64,000 nt of DNA, from the NCBI RefSeq assembly GCF_900156395.1, contig NZ_FTNL01000013.1, positions 1 through 64,000 on the forward strand, written 5' to 3'. Positions 61,650 through 64,000 of this stretch are shown here, piece after piece. Source of the stretch: Fluoribacter gormanii (GTDB taxonomy: Bacteria > Pseudomonadota > Gammaproteobacteria > Legionellales > Legionellaceae). Position 1 is the first letter of the stretch, and each line of letters begins with the position of its first letter. The notes beneath the pieces are model-generated. The model ran no database searches, was not told the DNA's origin, and saw only the letters and a list, made by a program, of their open reading frames with translations. A program made the translations under genes and the position numbers.

Positions 61650-63956
61650 ATGAACAAAATATTTAAAAAACTTAGCATAATATTTGTTGTGTTATTTGTC
61701 AGCGTCTATTTGCTATTATTTTTTCTACCAAAGCCTACTTTGTTAGACGACGTAAGTTTTTCTATAGCGGTTTATGATGACAATCATAAGTTATTGAGAT
61801 TGACATTAAGCCCAGATGAGAAATATCGATTGTTCACGCCTTTATCGCAAATATCAAATCAGCTTATTGAAGCAACATTATTGCAAGAGGATCAATATTT
61901 CTATTGGCATTATGGCGTTAATCCTTGGGCCACAATAAAAGCCGTATGGCAAACGTATGGCGCACAATCGCGTAGAATAGGTGCTTCAACAATTACCATG
62001 CAAGTTGCACGGATGCGTTATGGTATGAATTCAAAAAAAATATCGGGAAAATTAGTACAGATCATCCGTGCCATACAAATTGAAATGCACTACAGCAAAA
62101 AAGAAATTTTGGAGGCTTATCTAAATTTGGCGCCTTATGGCGGCAATGTTGAAGGAGTAGGGGCAGCAAGCTTGGTATATTTTGGAACATCTGTAAATGA
62201 AATCACTTTGCCTCAATCATTAACTTTAAGCATTATCCCGCAAAATCCCGGTAAAAGGACACCTAATAATAAGGAATTAAAAAATATTAGAGATCATTTA
62301 TTAGGACGATGGTTACATAAACACCCAGAAGATCTCAATAAAAAGGGCATGTTTGCTTTACCTTTGGTGATGCAAAATACACATATGCTACCTTTTAGTG
62401 CACCACATTTTGTGAATGAAATTTTGTATGATTTAAAAACTAAACAGCAAAGTATTGATACAACTTTGGATTATCGTAGCCAAATGATTATTGAACGGAT
62501 TACGCATCATTATCTCGCCAGAAAAAGGGGTATTGGTGTACATAATGCCTCTGTTTTACTGGTAGACACCCGAGATATGGGTATTAAAGGTATGTTAGGT
62601 TCGGCTGATTTTTTTAATCCAAGTATTAGCGGACAAATTAATGGTACGGAAACAAAACGGTCACCAGGATCCACACTAAAGCCATTTATCTATGGGTTGG
62701 CTTTGGATCAAGGCTTAATTCACCCAGATACGGTTTTAAAAGATGTCCCCCATAGTTTTAATGGTTATAACCCAGAAAACTTTGATTATGATTTTATGGG
62801 GCCTATTAAAGCTAAGGATGCTTTAGTTTTGAGTCGTAATATTCCCGCAATTTATCTTGCCAATCAATTGTCTAATCCAACATTACATCAATTATTGGAA
62901 AAAGCTCAAATCAGTCAATTACGTTCTGAATCATACTACGGCCTATCACTGAGCTTGGGTGGCGTGGAATTAACGATGAAAGAGCTCGTCAGTTTATATG
63001 CTATGTTATCAAATGATGGACTTTGGTATCCAATTCGTACTTTTAAAAATGAAGCGAGGCCCCAAGGGATTCGTTTGCTTAGTCCAGAGTCAAGCTATCT
63101 TGTATTGGATATGCTTAAAAATACTCCACGTATGGATGATGTTTCCAGAACATGGTCTCGTTTGCCAATTTCTTGGAAGACTGGAACTTCATCAGGTTAT
63201 CGCGATGCTTGGACAGTAGGAGTATTTGGGCCCTATGTTTTAGCAGTATGGGTGGGAAATTTTGACAATAAATCTAATCCAGCATTCATTGGTAAAGATA
63301 TTGCAGCTCCCTTGTTTTTTGAGTTAGTTGATGCATTAAAACATGAACGTGGCCCCATACATGCTTTAGAAAAACATCCAGAACAGATGAATTTAAAGAA
63401 AGTAGAAGTATGCAAGGCCTCTGGGATGCTTCCTACTCGTTATTGCAAAGATACTGACTGGAGCTGGTTTATTCCTGGAAAATCACCAATAAAAACAGAT
63501 ACAATATATCGAGAGGTTGCTATTAATAGCAAAACCGGTTTGCGTACTTGTCACATCGATGAAAATACCCGCTTTGAAATTTTTGAGTTTTGGCCTTCTG
63601 ACTTACTGAGTATTTTTAAACGGGCTGGAATACAAAGACATATTCCACCATTTTTTGAGTCTAATTGTAACTTATCTGGAAACGCTGGTATTAATCCACA
63701 CATTACTTCACCTCAAAACGGTATCAGTTATATTATTCGTGCTGATTCCCAGCAAAATAATACAATTCCTCTTACTGCAGTAACTGATGCAGGCATTGCT
63801 AATGTATATTGGTTTATTAATGAAACATTTATTGCAAAAACTAAAGCAGGAGAGTCTTACTTGTGGAAGGCAAAACCAGGAAAATTTGTTGTCAGAATAG
63901 TTGATGATCATGGTTTATCTGATGCCCGTGATATTAATGTTCAATTGGATAGTTAA
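61650..63956 (+). CDS. pbpC: Penicillin-binding protein 1C
   Basis: 768-residue bifunctional murein synthase. N-terminal membrane anchor (~8-30), GT51 glycosyltransferase domain with the Glu in EDQYFYWHYGVNP and GASTITMQVARM, transpeptidase domain with SXXK in RSPGSTLKPF, SXN (LSRNIPA) and KTG (SWKTGTSSGYRDAW), and C-terminal BiPBP_C domain (from about 680). Length equals E. coli PbpC. Divergent from yfhM, consistent with a shared role in cell-wall repair and defence. Confidence 0.96.
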   Translation: MNKIFKKLSIIFVVLFVSVYLLLFFLPKPTLLDDVSFSIAVYDDNHKLLRLTLSPDEKYRLFTPLSQISNQLIEATLLQEDQYFYWHYGVNPWATIKAVWQTYGAQSRRIGASTITMQVARMRYGMNSKKISGKLVQIIRAIQIEMHYSKKEILEAYLNLAPYGGNVEGVGAASLVYFGTSVNEITLPQSLTLSIIPQNPGKRTPNNKELKNIRDHLLGRWLHKHPEDLNKKGMFALPLVMQNTHMLPFSAPHFVNEILYDLKTKQQSIDTTLDYRSQMIIERITHHYLARKRGIGVHNASVLLVDTRDMGIKGMLGSADFFNPSISGQINGTETKRSPGSTLKPFIYGLALDQGLIHPDTVLKDVPHSFNGYNPENFDYDFMGPIKAKDALVLSRNIPAIYLANQLSNPTLHQLLEKAQISQLRSESYYGLSLSLGGVELTMKELVSLYAMLSNDGLWYPIRTFKNEARPQGIRLLSPESSYLVLDMLKNTPRMDDVSRTWSRLPISWKTGTSSGYRDAWTVGVFGPYVLAVWVGNFDNKSNPAFIGKDIAAPLFFELVDALKHERGPIHALEKHPEQMNLKKVEVCKASGMLPTRYCKDTDWSWFIPGKSPIKTDTIYREVAINSKTGLRTCHIDENTRFEIFEFWPSDLLSIFKRAGIQRHIPPFFESNCNLSGNAGINPHITSPQNGISYIIRADSQQNNTIPLTAVTDAGIANVYWFINETFIAKTKAGESYLWKAKPGKFVVRIVDDHGLSDARDINVQLDS

Positions 63957-64000
63957 TTAAAATTATCGCTGGATGAGATGCTAAACACCATATTAGTGAT

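Noticed and set aside
1-64000. CRISPR array, tRNA or rRNA genes, prophage modules
   Set aside because: No regularly spaced direct repeats, cloverleaf-type sequences, rRNA signatures or phage structural or integrase genes were seen.

Overview
The window is chromosomal DNA of a Legionella-type gammaproteobacterium. Evidence: low GC; a pilBCD operon; an aceE-aceF-lpdA operon; a dacA-ybeD-lipB operon ending in an LssY-type gene; and many genes for proteins without bacterial housekeeping relatives that have features of Dot/Icm effectors (ankyrin repeats, Glu-rich C-termini, eukaryote-like catalytic motifs). The species is not identified. No tRNA, rRNA, CRISPR array, prophage or complete insertion sequence was seen.

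Layout. 83-4261 (minus): dacA, ybeD, lipB and lssY, for cell wall trimming, lipoylation and a membrane DedA/PAP2 protein. 4431-14519 (plus): rlpA, a CPA2 antiporter, an AmpE-like gene, a Cys-rich lipoprotein, the pyruvate dehydrogenase operon and rimI. LipB supplies the octanoyl/lipoyl group that the two lipoyl domains of AceF need. 14744-31158 (mostly minus): accessory region with a candidate effector, rhodanese, a polytopic membrane protein, a CopA-CopB fusion, three more effector-like genes, a WYL/EVE/GyrI group, an SDR, a large protein with a Cys-X5-Arg phosphatase-like motif, a coiled-coil Glu-rich protein and RlmM. 31334-36143: SDR, AhpD-like protein, HPF with a cold-shock domain, CBS protein, sterol-desaturase-like hydroxylase, HAD hydrolase. 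36165-43299: pilD/pilC/pilB, a methyltransferase, DUF1820, hypoxanthine-guanine phosphoribosyltransferase and an SDR. 43466-54804: a second accessory block with an ankyrin protein, aminopeptidase N, two 2H-phosphoesterase-like proteins, a GAF-cyclase, two permuted papain-like proteins, an orphan and a frameshifted gene remnant. 55047-63956: YqhA-like protein, alpha-2-macroglobulin (yfhM) and divergent pbpC.

The observations most worth following up are: the adjacent pair of divergent proteins sharing a GH...NC(T/A)S layout (50463-52089); the two 2H-like genes, one of which has lost its second histidine; the Cys-X5-Arg protein; the single-polypeptide fusion of the periplasmic copper oxidase CopA to the outer-membrane barrel CopB; and a family of short palindromic elements in intergenic gaps, two of which are nested. 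Start codons were moved inward from the longest reading frame where a ribosome binding site or family length favoured it.
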